Assembly (NCBI GenBank): GCA_021298015.1
Contig: JAJTGY010000015.1
Location: 50,646-114,645, forward strand
Direction: 5' to 3'
DNA from: Flammeovirgaceae bacterium
GTDB taxonomy: Bacteria; Bacteroidota; Bacteroidia; Cytophagales; Cyclobacteriaceae
Length of the DNA: 64,000 nt
The position numbers and the translations under genes were made by a program. Shown here in pieces: positions 9,376 to 17,829 of this stretch. Position 1 is the stretch's first letter. Every line of letters begins with the position of its first letter. A model generated the notes under the pieces. That model was not told where the DNA came from, did not search any database, and saw only the letters and a program-made list of their open reading frames with translations.

Positions 9376-9383
9376 CAAAACTA
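9376..9383 (-). promoter_or_regulatory. -7 box (TAGTTTTG on the minus strand) upstream of terC
   Basis: Matches TAnnTTTG on the minus strand, about 79 nt before the terC start at 9297. No convincing TTG -33 element was found at the right spacing. Confidence 0.35.
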
Positions 9384-9447
9384 CAAATTATCCGTTTATG
9401 TAAAGTGTACCGGGTTTAAATACAGGTGGTAATGGAAAGGAAACCTG

Positions 9448-9867
9448 TTAAACACCACATTTCCTGCAAATTCCCTGAATTAGGAGGTTCAACTCGTGGA
9501 CTTTGTAACCCTGGGGCAGCTTAACCGGTGGTATGTGGACATGGTCAAGACAGGTGGTTTGCCCACATTTTATGCACTTAAAATGAACATGTTCGTGGTG
9601 ATGCCCTTGATTGGTGCATTCCTGTTGGCAAAGGGCATATTTCAAGGTGCCCGTGTCGTCCAACACCTTATGGATAACGCCCCGATCCAGAAAGGTTTTC
9701 AATGTGCGATACACCGTAACCCGGTCGTACAACTCAGCGAACTCCTGCTCAATGTCGGAGTATGAAAGTGCGTAGCCTTTTCGCTGAAACAAGTCCAAGA
9801 TAGCCTGCCGGCTGGAGGTTGTGCGAAGGTTGTGTGATTTTAACGGGGCCGTGAGTTCGTCCTTCAT
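9448..9867 (-). CDS. Fur family transcriptional regulator
   Basis: A 139-residue winged-helix metalloregulator. The N-terminal DNA-binding domain includes LRTTSSRQAILDLFQRKGYALSYSDIEQEF and RVTVYRTLKTFLDRGVIHKV. The C-terminal dimer and metal domain has the two cysteine pairs CIKCGQTTCLDH and GICRKCGV plus a histidine-rich stretch (HHHEHVHFKC). The Cys4 zinc site and histidines fit a Fur/Zur-type sensor; which metal it senses cannot be decided. The start overlaps the end of the ABC exporter gene by 4 nt (9864-9867), so it is the downstream gene of that operon. Confidence 0.9.
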   Translation of the reverse strand: MKDELTAPLKSHNLRTTSSRQAILDLFQRKGYALSYSDIEQEFAELYDRVTVYRTLKTFLDRGVIHKVLDDTGTLKYALCQQECTNQGHHHEHVHFKCIKCGQTTCLDHVHIPPVKLPQGYKVHELNLLIQGICRKCGV

Positions 9868-11672
9868 ACAGGGGCAACGGATGAATTCTCTACCTGAAGC
9901 TTGAGCAAGTTACGATAAATCCCGTCATCGCGCAGCAGCAACTCCTCATGTTTGCCTGACTCGGCCACGCGACCATCTTTAATCACCAGAATGCGATCTG
10001 CGGTGCGGATGGTGCTGAGGCGATGGGCAATCACAAATGTTGTTCGGTTCAGCATCAACTTCTCCAATGCATCCTGCACCAGCCGTTCGGACTGGGCATC
10101 AAGCGAACTCGTGGCCTCATCCAGCACCAGAATTGATGGATCTTTTAGAATAGCGCGCGCAATGGCAATCCGCTGGCGCTGCCCTCCGGAAAGCTTCACT
10201 CCACGGTCGCCCACAAGGGTGTTGAGTTTCTCCGGAAAGCCCTCAATAAACTCGAGAGCATTGGCCTGGCGGGCGGCCTGCCCGATTTCCTCCTCGGTAG
10301 CGTCCGGTTTCCCGTATGCAATGTTTTCGCGAATGGTGCCGCCAAACAAAATCACTTCCTGAGGCACTAATCCAATGTTCTGGCGGTAAGACGTCAGGTT
10401 GTATTGTCGGATGTCCTCCCCATCGGCCCGAATGACCCCGTGACTCACCGGGTACTTGCGCAGCAACAACGAAATGATGGTCGACTTCCCGGCTCCGCTT
10501 GGACCAACCAGGGCAATCCGCTCTCCAGGCCGAACCTGAAAATCAATCTCGCGCAGCACCGTAACGTCTTGTCGGGTGGGGTATTCAAATGAAACGTTTT
10601 CAAACGATAGCTGTCCCTTCAGTTTCAAATGCTGCGGGTTGGGCTCGCGCTCATCAGGCGTATGTATAATTTCGATCAACCGTTCGGATGCCCCAATCGA
10701 TTTCTGCACCTGACTGTAGATGTCACCCAAACCCGCGATTGATCCCCCGATGAAGGATGTATAGATCACGAATGAAAAAAGGTCACCCACGGTCAGTTCA
10801 CCCGCCTGTACCAAATTGGCACCGTACCAGCTAATCGCAACAATGCCCCCAAAAAATGCAACGATGGAGAACGAGACGAATAAACCGCGATACTTACCTA
10901 CCGTTACGGCTGTGTCAACGACTTCACGCAACGACTTCCGGTACCGACCGATTTCCAGCCATTCGTTAGTAAACGACTTCACCACGCTAATGGACTGGAG
11001 TGCCTCCTCCACCACAATGTTGGCGTTAGCCAACTGATCTTGTATTTTTTTTGACTGTTTGCGAATGAACTTACCGAACGCCAGGGCTGCCAGAACCAAC
11101 ACGGGGAAGGTGATGAGCATAAACAAGGTAAGTTTGGGCGTTAAGACAAAGATGATGGTGACGCCAAATACCAACACCAGGATTTGGCGCAGTAATTCAG
11201 CCAATGTGAATGTCAGCGTGTCTTGCAAGGTGGATACATCGGAGGTGATGCGGCTCATCAGTTCTCCTACTCTGCGCGAATCGTAGAAAGACATCGGCAG
11301 CCAGATCATTTTGTCAAACACGGCATGCCGCAAGTCGGCCAAGGCGTTTTCGCTCACCTTGGTGAAGGTGAACATGCGGGTAAAGGAAAACACGCTTTGC
11401 ACGGCCAATATACCCATGAGGATAAAAGCGATCTGGCTGATGGAGTCAATAAACATCCAAGTTTTACCTTGGGCGACATCCAGCAGTTTACCGGCAAAGA
11501 ATGGAAAAGCGAGTACCGTCACGCTGGACAGCGCCAGCGACAACAGGCCCAGGGCAAAAACCCAACGATAGGGCAGCACAAACCGAAAAATACCCAGAAA
11601 CTTACGCAGCCCCTCGCGGGTCAACTTCGCTTTAGGTTGACCGTCATCTTCCGAAAATCGCCTTTTTGCCAT
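9864..11672 (-). CDS. ABC-type exporter, fused permease and ATPase
   Basis: A 602-residue half-transporter: six membrane helices in about residues 25-320 (ABC transporter type 1 domain), then a nucleotide-binding domain with Walker A GPSGAGKST, Q-loop VPQEVILFGGTI, signature LSGGQRQRIAIARA, Walker B ILVLDEATSSLD and the switch histidine in VIAHRLST. It is closest in style to MsbA/LmrA-like lipid or multidrug exporters and works as a dimer in the inner membrane. The substrate is unknown. It overlaps the downstream Fur-family gene by 4 nt, an arrangement that could couple export to metal or stress sensing. Confidence 0.94.
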   Translation of the reverse strand: MAKRRFSEDDGQPKAKLTREGLRKFLGIFRFVLPYRWVFALGLLSLALSSVTVLAFPFFAGKLLDVAQGKTWMFIDSISQIAFILMGILAVQSVFSFTRMFTFTKVSENALADLRHAVFDKMIWLPMSFYDSRRVGELMSRITSDVSTLQDTLTFTLAELLRQILVLVFGVTIIFVLTPKLTLFMLITFPVLVLAALAFGKFIRKQSKKIQDQLANANIVVEEALQSISVVKSFTNEWLEIGRYRKSLREVVDTAVTVGKYRGLFVSFSIVAFFGGIVAISWYGANLVQAGELTVGDLFSFVIYTSFIGGSIAGLGDIYSQVQKSIGASERLIEIIHTPDEREPNPQHLKLKGQLSFENVSFEYPTRQDVTVLREIDFQVRPGERIALVGPSGAGKSTIISLLLRKYPVSHGVIRADGEDIRQYNLTSYRQNIGLVPQEVILFGGTIRENIAYGKPDATEEEIGQAARQANALEFIEGFPEKLNTLVGDRGVKLSGGQRQRIAIARAILKDPSILVLDEATSSLDAQSERLVQDALEKLMLNRTTFVIAHRLSTIRTADRILVIKDGRVAESGKHEELLLRDDGIYRNLLKLQVENSSVAPV

Positions 11673-11713
11673 CTTAAATTTACTCGTTGTCGTAGACGAA
11701 GCCTTCGCTCCTT

Positions 11714-12271
11714 TTATTGCATCCGAACCTGGATATCAAACAAGGTGGTGTCACCCCAAAAAACCTTTTGGCCGCCTTGTTGGCCAAAGCCTGACAGGCG
11801 TGCCGCTCCGGGCGACTCAAACTGCAGACGAAACTGACGCTCGGCCGAAAAGAAAAAACTCTTTTCGCGGTGAATGGCTTCAATCTTTTGAATGCGCTGA
11901 GGTCGGTCTAAAAAATACAGGCGCAAAATGCCAACCGGGGCGTGGCGGCCGTGGTACTCACGCACCGTCAGGTTGCTGCGGGGGTCATCATACTCCCTCA
12001 TCACATACTGATCGCGATAAGCGGAGCGGTTCACCGCCTGCAATTTTTTAAAAACAGCCAGCTCCTTCTGCCAGTCCCCGGCAGTCAGGGTCAACACGAC
12101 CGAATCCACCACTTGATTGACACGGGTAATCTTGGTTATGTAGCGTGGCTGCGTGCCTTGTGCCGCGAGCAGACTATCGAAGTTGTACAGCGGGCGTTGC
12201 CCACGCTTGTCGGCCACCGGCTGCTGACAACTGCTTGTCAGAGCCGCCAGCGCTATCCAAAACCACTTCAT
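11714..12271 (-). CDS. Putative lipoprotein of unknown function
   Basis: A 185-residue protein with a lipoprotein signal (MKWFWIALAALTSSCQQ; the lipobox Cys is near residue 15). The mature part is predicted beta-rich and contains DSVVLTLTAGDWQKELAVFKKLQAVNRSAYRDQYVMREYDDPRSNLTVREYHG. I do not recognise the family, but proteins like this next to gpmI are common hypotheticals in the phylum. Its start overlaps the gpmI stop by 4 nt, so it follows gpmI in the same transcript. Confidence 0.75.
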   Translation of the reverse strand: MKWFWIALAALTSSCQQPVADKRGQRPLYNFDSLLAAQGTQPRYITKITRVNQVVDSVVLTLTAGDWQKELAVFKKLQAVNRSAYRDQYVMREYDDPRSNLTVREYHGRHAPVGILRLYFLDRPQRIQKIEAIHREKSFFFSAERQFRLQFESPGAARLSGFGQQGGQKVFWGDTTLFDIQVRMQ

Positions 12272-13794
12272 GCGCGTGTCAACTGTTCGCCCGTCATTTC
12301 TTTTGGTACTGCAATGCCCATCAGGCCCAGGATGGTCGGGGCCAAATCACCCAGTTTACCATTTTTCCATGGCCCCTGGTATTGATCATCGACCAGTATG
12401 CACGGGACAAGATTAGTTGTGTGTGCCGTATTGGGTGTGCCGTCTTCGTTGATCATAATGTCGGCATTGCCATGATCGGCAATGATGATCACCGAGTAGC
12501 CATTTTGGCGAGCGGCCTCGGTTACGGCTTCATTGCACTGATCAACAGTTTCGCAGGCTTTCACCGCTGCCGAAAACACACCGGTATGACCCACCATATC
12601 AGGATTGGCGAAGTTCAGGCAGATGAAATCCGCTTCCTTTTTTTCCAATTCTGGAATAATCTTATCACGGATGTCACGTGCACTCATTTCGGGCTGTAAA
12701 TCGTAGGTGGCCACTTTGGGCGAAGGGCATAAGATGCGCTGTTCGCCTTCAAAAGGAGTCTCGCGGCCACCCGAAAAGAAAAACGTTACGTGCGGATATT
12801 TCTCCGTCTCGGCAATACGAATTTGCTTTTTGCCGGCTTTGGCCAATACTTCACCCAACGTATTCTCCAGATTGTCTTTATCAAAAATCACCTCCACATT
12901 CTTGAACGTTTCATCATAGTTGGTGAGCGTAACATAATGCAGCGGTAATTTTTTCATGCCCTGATCGGGGAAATCCTGCTGAGTCAGTACCTGTGTGATC
13001 TCGCGGCCACGGTCGGTGCGGAAATTAAAGCAGATGACCACATCGTGAGGTTGAATGGTGGCCAATGGCTGTCCATCTTCACCGGTAACCAAAATGGGTT
13101 TGATAAATTCATCGGTAACGCCATCTTCGTAAGACTTTTCAACAGCCGCCAATATATCCCTAACCGGTGTGCCGGTGCCGTTTACCAGTAAATCATAGGC
13201 CAGTTTCACGCGCTCCCATCGCTTGTCGCGGTCCATGGCATAGTAGCGGCCAACCACGCTGGCAATTTTTCCGCCCGTTTGATCAAGGTGACTTTTCAAG
13301 TCTGCGAGATACGCGCGCCCGCCTTTCGGATCGGTATCGCGGCCGTCTGTAAAGGCATGAACAAAAACACGTTTCAGTCCGGCTTCCCTCGCCAGTGAGC
13401 ACAGGCCTTTCAGGTGACCGATGTGGGAGTGTACACCTCCATCGGAAACCAGGCCAATGAAATGCACAGCCCTTTGGTTGTTACGCGCGTCTTCAAACGC
13501 AGATTGCAACACAGCGTTGGTGGCCAACTCTCGTTCTTCAATCGCTTTGTTGACGCGCACCAGATCCTGATAGACCACGCGGCCGGCTCCAATGTTCATA
13601 TGCCCAACCTCCGAGTTACCCATTTGTCCGGGTGGCAACCCCACGGCCAGGCCCGAGGCCTCCAATTTGCTGTGAGGGTACTTCTTGTACAACGAGTTGA
13701 TATAAGGCGTTTTGGCCTGGTCGATGGCTGATACGGCTTTGTTGAGCGCAATACCCCAGCCATCAAGAATCATCAACAACACTTTGCGGTTCAT
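12268..13794 (-). CDS. gpmI: 2,3-bisphosphoglycerate-independent phosphoglycerate mutase
   Basis: Glycolytic enzyme interconverting 3- and 2-phosphoglycerate through a phosphoserine intermediate, with two Mn ions. The 508-residue protein starts NRKVLLMILDGWGI (first metal Asp), contains the catalytic serine in GQMGNSEVGHMNIGAGRVVYQDL, the substrate region FVHAFTDGRDTDP, and the second metal cluster ADFICLNFANPDMVGHTG with IIIADHGNAD. The open frame reaches 13851, but ATG 13794 gives the standard N-terminus. A perfect -7 box lies 22 nt upstream at 13816-13823. Confidence 0.97.
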   Translation of the reverse strand: MNRKVLLMILDGWGIALNKAVSAIDQAKTPYINSLYKKYPHSKLEASGLAVGLPPGQMGNSEVGHMNIGAGRVVYQDLVRVNKAIEERELATNAVLQSAFEDARNNQRAVHFIGLVSDGGVHSHIGHLKGLCSLAREAGLKRVFVHAFTDGRDTDPKGGRAYLADLKSHLDQTGGKIASVVGRYYAMDRDKRWERVKLAYDLLVNGTGTPVRDILAAVEKSYEDGVTDEFIKPILVTGEDGQPLATIQPHDVVICFNFRTDRGREITQVLTQQDFPDQGMKKLPLHYVTLTNYDETFKNVEVIFDKDNLENTLGEVLAKAGKKQIRIAETEKYPHVTFFFSGGRETPFEGEQRILCPSPKVATYDLQPEMSARDIRDKIIPELEKKEADFICLNFANPDMVGHTGVFSAAVKACETVDQCNEAVTEAARQNGYSVIIIADHGNADIMINEDGTPNTAHTTNLVPCILVDDQYQGPWKNGKLGDLAPTILGLMGIAVPKEMTGEQLTRA

Positions 13795-13815
13795 CGTCTG
13801 GATTTGAAAGAACTG

Positions 13816-13823
13816 CAAATATA
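13816..13823 (-). promoter_or_regulatory. -7 box (TATATTTG on the minus strand) for gpmI
   Basis: Exact match to TAnnTTTG on the minus strand, placing the transcript start about 15 nt before the gpmI ATG. The same octamer occurs on the plus strand at 13866-13873, so the two genes are fired back to back from a 58-bp segment. Confidence 0.6.
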
Positions 13824-13865
13824 CGTGCAAGGCTGGCTCTGGCCCCCGCAAGTGGCCTTAAATGG

Positions 13866-13873
13866 TATATTTG
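13866..13873 (+). promoter_or_regulatory. -7 box (TATATTTG) for the DUF4783-nadC operon
   Basis: Exact TAnnTTTG match, 27 nt before ATG 13901. It lies downstream of the alternative in-frame ATG at 13862 and so excludes that start. Confidence 0.6.
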
Positions 13874-13900
13874 TGGCACGTTTTTCGAGCAGATCAGGAG

Positions 13901-14290
13901 ATGATAAAAATTTGGCTGTTTTTGGTGCTGTTGGGTGTAGCCGCTACGCAGGCCGTGGCGCAGGCCGAGTGGCACGGACCGATACGTGAGGCCATTAAAG
14001 CCGGTGATGCCAAGGCGCTCGCTCGCCATTTCAATACATCCATCGAGATAACGCTGGACGGCAACGTGAGCAGCTACAGCAAAACACAGGGCGAGTTTGT
14101 CATGCGCGACTTTTTCAAGAAGAGCCCGCCCGCCAACTTCACCATCATGCACACCGGTGCTTCCAAGGGCGGTCTGCAATATGCAATTGGCCGCTACGAG
14201 AGTGGCGGAACTTCCTACAATGTGCTGATTCGCGTAAAGGACGTGGGCGGCCAACTCCTTATTCACGAAATGAGTTTCGTGAAGGAATGA
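13901..14290 (+). CDS. Secreted DUF4783 domain protein
   Basis: A 129-residue exported protein with a Sec signal peptide (IKIWLFLVLLGVAATQAVAQ). The mature domain IREAIKAGDAKALARHFNTSIEITLDGNVSSYSKTQGEFVMRDFF matches DUF4783, an NTF2-like cone-fold domain common in Bacteroidota with no known activity. ATG 13901 is preferred because it begins the signal peptide and follows the promoter. The gene overlaps nadC by 4 nt; DUF4783 next to nadC is, to my knowledge, a recurring arrangement in the phylum. Confidence 0.85.
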   Translation: MIKIWLFLVLLGVAATQAVAQAEWHGPIREAIKAGDAKALARHFNTSIEITLDGNVSSYSKTQGEFVMRDFFKKSPPANFTIMHTGASKGGLQYAIGRYESGGTSYNVLIRVKDVGGQLLIHEMSFVKE

Positions 14291-15150
14291 CGCGCCCGGC
14301 CTACATTACTCCCGCAGCCCTTCAATCGTTTATTCAATCTGCCCTGGCCGAGGATATCGGGGAGGGTGATCATTCCACACTGGGCAGTATACCGCGTGAG
14401 AGAGAAGCGAGCGCCCGGTTGCTGGTAAAGGAAGAATGCAAACTGGCCGGCATCGAACTGGCGGTGGAAATTTTCAGAGCCGTAGACCCCCACCTCGCAG
14501 TTGAGTTGTTGCGGCATGACGGTGATGAGGTTCGCCCGGGAGAAACAGCCTTTATCGTCAGTGGCCGTGTACAATCCATTCTGCAAGCCGAGCGGCTGGT
14601 GCTCAATTGCCTGCAACGCATGAGTGGTATTGCCACGCTCACGCACCGTATTGCACGATTGATCGAAGGAACCAAAGCGCGGTTGATGGACACACGAAAA
14701 ACCACCCCTAATTTCCGGCTGGCCGAAAAATGGGCGGTGGCCATTGGCGGAGGAGTCAACCACCGGTTTGCGCTCTACGACATGGTGATGTTAAAAGATA
14801 ATCACGTAGACATGGGCGGTGGCATCACCCGCGCCATTACCTCCACACGCCAATACCTGGCAGCGATCAATAAACCGCTGCGCCTGGAGGTGGAAACGCG
14901 TAACCTGGCCGAAGTAGCCGAGGCCTTGCAAGCCCGGCCCGATGTTATCATGCTCGACAACATGTCGCTGGCAGACATGCAAAAAGCCGTAGCGCTCATT
15001 GGCGGAGTTTGTAAAACAGAAGCCAGTGGGGGTATCACCGAAGCCACCATACGGGCGGTAGCGGAATGCGGTGTGGATTACATTTCAGTAGGCGCCCTCA
15101 CCCACTCCGTCAAAAGCGTAGATCTCAGCCTGAAGGTGGTTAAAGGCTGA
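14287..15150 (+). CDS. nadC: Nicotinate-nucleotide pyrophosphorylase (carboxylating)
   Basis: Quinolinate phosphoribosyltransferase of 287 residues, which makes nicotinate mononucleotide for NAD synthesis. Hallmarks are EDIGEGDHST, the ERLVLNCLQRMSGIAT helix, LMDTRKTTPNFRLAEKWAVAIGGGVNHRFALYDMVMLKDNHV with the quinolinate- and PRPP-binding residues, and the closing strands IMLDNMS, EASGGI and YISVGALTHSVKSVDLSLKV. The length is normal. It overlaps the DUF4783 gene. Confidence 0.97.
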   Translation: MTRPAYITPAALQSFIQSALAEDIGEGDHSTLGSIPREREASARLLVKEECKLAGIELAVEIFRAVDPHLAVELLRHDGDEVRPGETAFIVSGRVQSILQAERLVLNCLQRMSGIATLTHRIARLIEGTKARLMDTRKTTPNFRLAEKWAVAIGGGVNHRFALYDMVMLKDNHVDMGGGITRAITSTRQYLAAINKPLRLEVETRNLAEVAEALQARPDVIMLDNMSLADMQKAVALIGGVCKTEASGGITEATIRAVAECGVDYISVGALTHSVKSVDLSLKVVKG

Positions 15151-15187
15151 CCGCTGGAGGGAATGATTAAAAACTAAAATTACTGCC

Positions 15188-15195
15188 TATTTTTG
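15188..15195 (+). promoter_or_regulatory. -7 box (TATTTTTG) upstream of the YcxB-like gene
   Basis: Exact TAnnTTTG match, 19 nt before ATG 15215. Confidence 0.5.
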
Positions 15196-15214
15196 CCTCC
15201 TTTTCGGGAAAGCT

Positions 15215-15688
15215 ATGATCGTTAAAACTAAAAACTACCGGCTGGAAAAAAGCGCCTACATCAAGATGGCCCTCAGGGCCGTGCTTCGCCAGCAATGGTG
15301 GGTATCTCTTTTTTTCATTGCCATCTGCCTGAACTACGTGTGGGCACCCAGTATCTGGTGGTTCGTTGGGGCGGTTATCGGAGGACTGCTGTACTTGTTA
15401 TTCTGGTGGGTACAGTTTTATGGAGTCACCCAACTCGATCAGGGTAAGATGTTATTCGAACGCTTTTCATATGAAATCTCCAGCCAGCAAATTTTGATGA
15501 AGCTGAACCCGCGCGAAGGCATGCCGCTGAAATGGGACCAGATCAAGCGCGCGCAGGTGGGTAAGGACTACATGGTGCTCTTCGTCAACAAAGCACAACT
15601 CATTCACTGGCCATTCAAAATCTTCAACACCGACAACGAGCGTAAATTCGTCCAGAGCATTCTCAAAACGCGGGGACTGATCAAGTAA
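15215..15688 (+). CDS. YcxB-like membrane protein
   Basis: A 157-residue protein with two membrane helices (about 28-65: WWVSLFFIAICLNYVWA and WWFVGAVIGGLLYLLFWW) followed by a cytosolic beta-rich domain containing YEISSQQILMKLNPREGMPLKWDQIKRAQVGKDYMVLFVNKAQLIHWPFKIF. This matches the YcxB-like C-terminal pattern. The function is unknown. It has its own -7 box and is followed after 9 nt by recX, so both are probably on one transcript. Confidence 0.7.
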   Translation: MIVKTKNYRLEKSAYIKMALRAVLRQQWWVSLFFIAICLNYVWAPSIWWFVGAVIGGLLYLLFWWVQFYGVTQLDQGKMLFERFSYEISSQQILMKLNPREGMPLKWDQIKRAQVGKDYMVLFVNKAQLIHWPFKIFNTDNERKFVQSILKTRGLIK

Positions 15689-15697
15689 ATTCGGGCT

Positions 15698-16180
15698 ATG
15701 GATGGCCCGCGCACTAAAAAACTCTCCCCTGCCGAGGCACTCGCCCGCATCATGCGCTATTGCGCTTACCAGGAACGTTCGCATCAGGAGGTTAAACGCA
15801 GGCTTTTTGATTACGGGCTATTTGCCTCCCAGGTAGACGAAATTCTCGGCAAGCTTATGGCTGACGGCTTTCTCAACGAGGAGCGATTTGCCAAAGCGTT
15901 TGCAGGTGGCAAGTTTCGGATGAAGAAATGGGGTAAACTGAAAATCGAGCAGGAGTTGAAGTCCCGGGGCCTCACCGAACGTTGTATTCGCTCCGGAATC
16001 AGGGAAATTGATGCCGCTGATTACCGAAAATCGCTGATGCTGGTTGTTCGGAAAAAGATTAAAGAAACACACGAGCGCAATCTGCTGGCCAAACGCAACA
16101 AGGTGGCCCGTTTTGCGATTGGAAAAGGATATGAGCCCGAGCTGGTATGGGAAATCGTCAAAGATGAACTGCCGGACTAA
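15698..16180 (+). CDS. recX: Regulatory protein RecX
   Basis: A 160-residue all-helical protein built of RecX three-helix repeats: ALARIMRYCAYQERSHQEVKRRLFDYGL (repeat 1), VDEILGKLMADGFLNEERFAKAFAGGKFRMKKWGKLKIEQELKSRGL (repeat 2 with the F-N-E-R-F-A signature), and ATYRKSL-like repeat 3 ending GYEPELVWEIVKDEL. RecX binds RecA filaments and limits strand exchange. recA is not in this window. Confidence 0.9.
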   Translation: MDGPRTKKLSPAEALARIMRYCAYQERSHQEVKRRLFDYGLFASQVDEILGKLMADGFLNEERFAKAFAGGKFRMKKWGKLKIEQELKSRGLTERCIRSGIREIDAADYRKSLMLVVRKKIKETHERNLLAKRNKVARFAIGKGYEPELVWEIVKDELPD

Positions 16181-16258
16181 AATGCCGCCCAGCCGACCAA
16201 TGGTATAAAACGTTATCCACCGGAACATTTTTCACCAAGCAAGGGCTGGTTTTTGGGG

Positions 16259-16266
16259 TATATTTG
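16259..16266 (+). promoter_or_regulatory. -7 box (TATATTTG) for the DinB/ATP-grasp/LysE operon
   Basis: Exact TAnnTTTG match, 16 nt before ATG 16283. It overlaps the longer in-frame reading from TTG 16253 and shows that the shorter start is the right one. Confidence 0.6.
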
Positions 16267-16282
16267 GGCTTTGACTGACCAT

Positions 16283-16801
16283 ATGCAATTGGTAGAGGCC
16301 TGCGACACGATTTTAGGGCAATTGGCCGATCTGGTGGAGCGCATCGAGGAGCGAGACTTTGTAACCCCTTCGGCCGCTCTTAGCCAATCTACGGTGGGCC
16401 AACACCTGCGACACACCCTCGAGTTTTTTGTATGCCTGGAAGCCGGTGTGCAATCGGGCACAGTGAATTACGACAAACGCGCCCACGACAAAATTATTGA
16501 ATCCGACAAGTTTGTCGCCCTGGCGGCCATCTGCCGCATACGTGACTTTGTCCGCCAGCAGCCCCCGCACCAACGGCTTAAACTGGAGGTCGGTTACGAA
16601 CGCAACAGCGATGAGGCGATAACCCTTGATACGAACTACCTGCGTGAACTTACCTACAACATTGAGCATGCGGTGCATCATATGGCCATCATGAAAATCG
16701 GGGTGCGCGAAGTGGCCCCTTACGTTACCCTGCCCCCCGATTTTGGCGTTGCCGTATCCACCATTCGCTATCAAGAAACTTCGATGGCTCCGCGTTCATG
16801 A
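16283..16801 (+). CDS. DinB-family four-helix protein
   Basis: A 172-residue protein of the DinB/YfiT type. Metal-ligand histidines appear in the family positions: TVGQHLRHTLEFFVCL (helix 2) and YNIEHAVHHMAIMKIGVRE (helix 4). DinB proteins are metal-dependent thiol transferases or uncharacterised hydrolases; the substrate cannot be inferred. ATG 16283 was chosen because it follows a perfect -7 box. It overlaps the ATP-grasp gene by 4 nt. Confidence 0.8.
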   Translation: MQLVEACDTILGQLADLVERIEERDFVTPSAALSQSTVGQHLRHTLEFFVCLEAGVQSGTVNYDKRAHDKIIESDKFVALAAICRIRDFVRQQPPHQRLKLEVGYERNSDEAITLDTNYLRELTYNIEHAVHHMAIMKIGVREVAPYVTLPPDFGVAVSTIRYQETSMAPRS

Positions 16802-17829
16802 CGCGATTGTTCCGTTCACCATTCGTCATCCGTTTGTTTAACTGGGAGTACTGGCCTTTCTGGGCGGTACAGTGGCCCTTGTTTCTCTACTGGTTATGGC
16901 TGGCGCTGCGTGCGCGCGCCCTGTTTTTCTTTTCAGCATCTAACCCCTCAATACCCACCGGTGGTATGATGGGCGAATCGAAGTTTGACGTGTTGGAGCT
17001 CATTCCCCAACCATTCAAGCCCACGAGCATCCGGCTATCGCCCCGGTTGAACGCAGCGGACGTGATGTCGAAGTTAACCGAAGCGGGGCTGGCATTACCC
17101 GTGATTTTTAAACCCGACATGGGTGAACGCGGCTGGATGGTGAAGCGCATCAACACAGAAGCCGATGTGCAGCAGTACCTCACCCAGATCAAAATCAGTT
17201 TTATTGCACAGGAGTTACTCACGCTTCCGCTTGAATTCGGTGTTTTCTATTGGCGGCTGCCGGGTACCGAGCGTGGTACGGTGAATAGCATTACGGGAAA
17301 GGAATTCTTGTCGGTAACAGGGGATGGGCGGCACACCCTGGCCGAACTGATCCGGGCCAATCCGCGTGCGTTGCTCCAGTGGGATAATTTGATGGCGCGG
17401 CTCGGGGACAAAATGAATTCGATTCCTGCTGCTGGCAACCTCGTTGAACTTGTCTCCATCGGCAATCATTGCCTGGGCACCAAGTTTGTAAACGCCAATC
17501 ACCTCATTACACCTCAACTCACCGATTCGTTCGACCGCATGAGCAAACAAATCAACGGTTTCTATTTCGGGAGGTTTGATTTGCGCTGTGCCTCGGTGGA
17601 GGATTTGCAAGCGGGGCGCATCAAAATCATGGAACTGAACGGTTGCGGAGCGGAACCCGCCCACATCTATTACCCGGGCGCCTCGCTGTGGGCCGCGTGG
17701 CGAACGTTGTTTCGGCATTGGCACACGCTATACCGCGTCAGTGTTGCCAACCATCGGCTCGGTGTTCCCTACTTATCTTTGGCGGAAGGAAAAAAGATCT
17801 ATCAGCGCTTCAAGGCAGCACAGGTATAA
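16798..17829 (+). CDS. ATP-grasp domain protein (D-Ala-D-Ala ligase-like fold)
   Basis: A 343-residue protein. The N-terminus has hydrophobic stretches (YWPFWAVQWPLFLYWLWLALRARALFFF), suggesting membrane association. The remainder reads as ATP-grasp: LPVIFKPDMGERGWMVKRI (nucleotide-binding lysine strand), QELLTLPLEFGVFYWR, the Mg/ATP segment GRFDLRCAS and GRIKIMELNGCGAEPAHIYYPG. Proteins of this type are annotated as carboxylate-amine ligases of unknown substrate. It is sandwiched in a three-gene operon with overlaps of 4 nt (DinB side) and 1 nt (LysE side), which argues for a shared pathway. Confidence 0.75.
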   Translation: MTRLFRSPFVIRLFNWEYWPFWAVQWPLFLYWLWLALRARALFFFSASNPSIPTGGMMGESKFDVLELIPQPFKPTSIRLSPRLNAADVMSKLTEAGLALPVIFKPDMGERGWMVKRINTEADVQQYLTQIKISFIAQELLTLPLEFGVFYWRLPGTERGTVNSITGKEFLSVTGDGRHTLAELIRANPRALLQWDNLMARLGDKMNSIPAAGNLVELVSIGNHCLGTKFVNANHLITPQLTDSFDRMSKQINGFYFGRFDLRCASVEDLQAGRIKIMELNGCGAEPAHIYYPGASLWAAWRTLFRHWHTLYRVSVANHRLGVPYLSLAEGKKIYQRFKAAQV

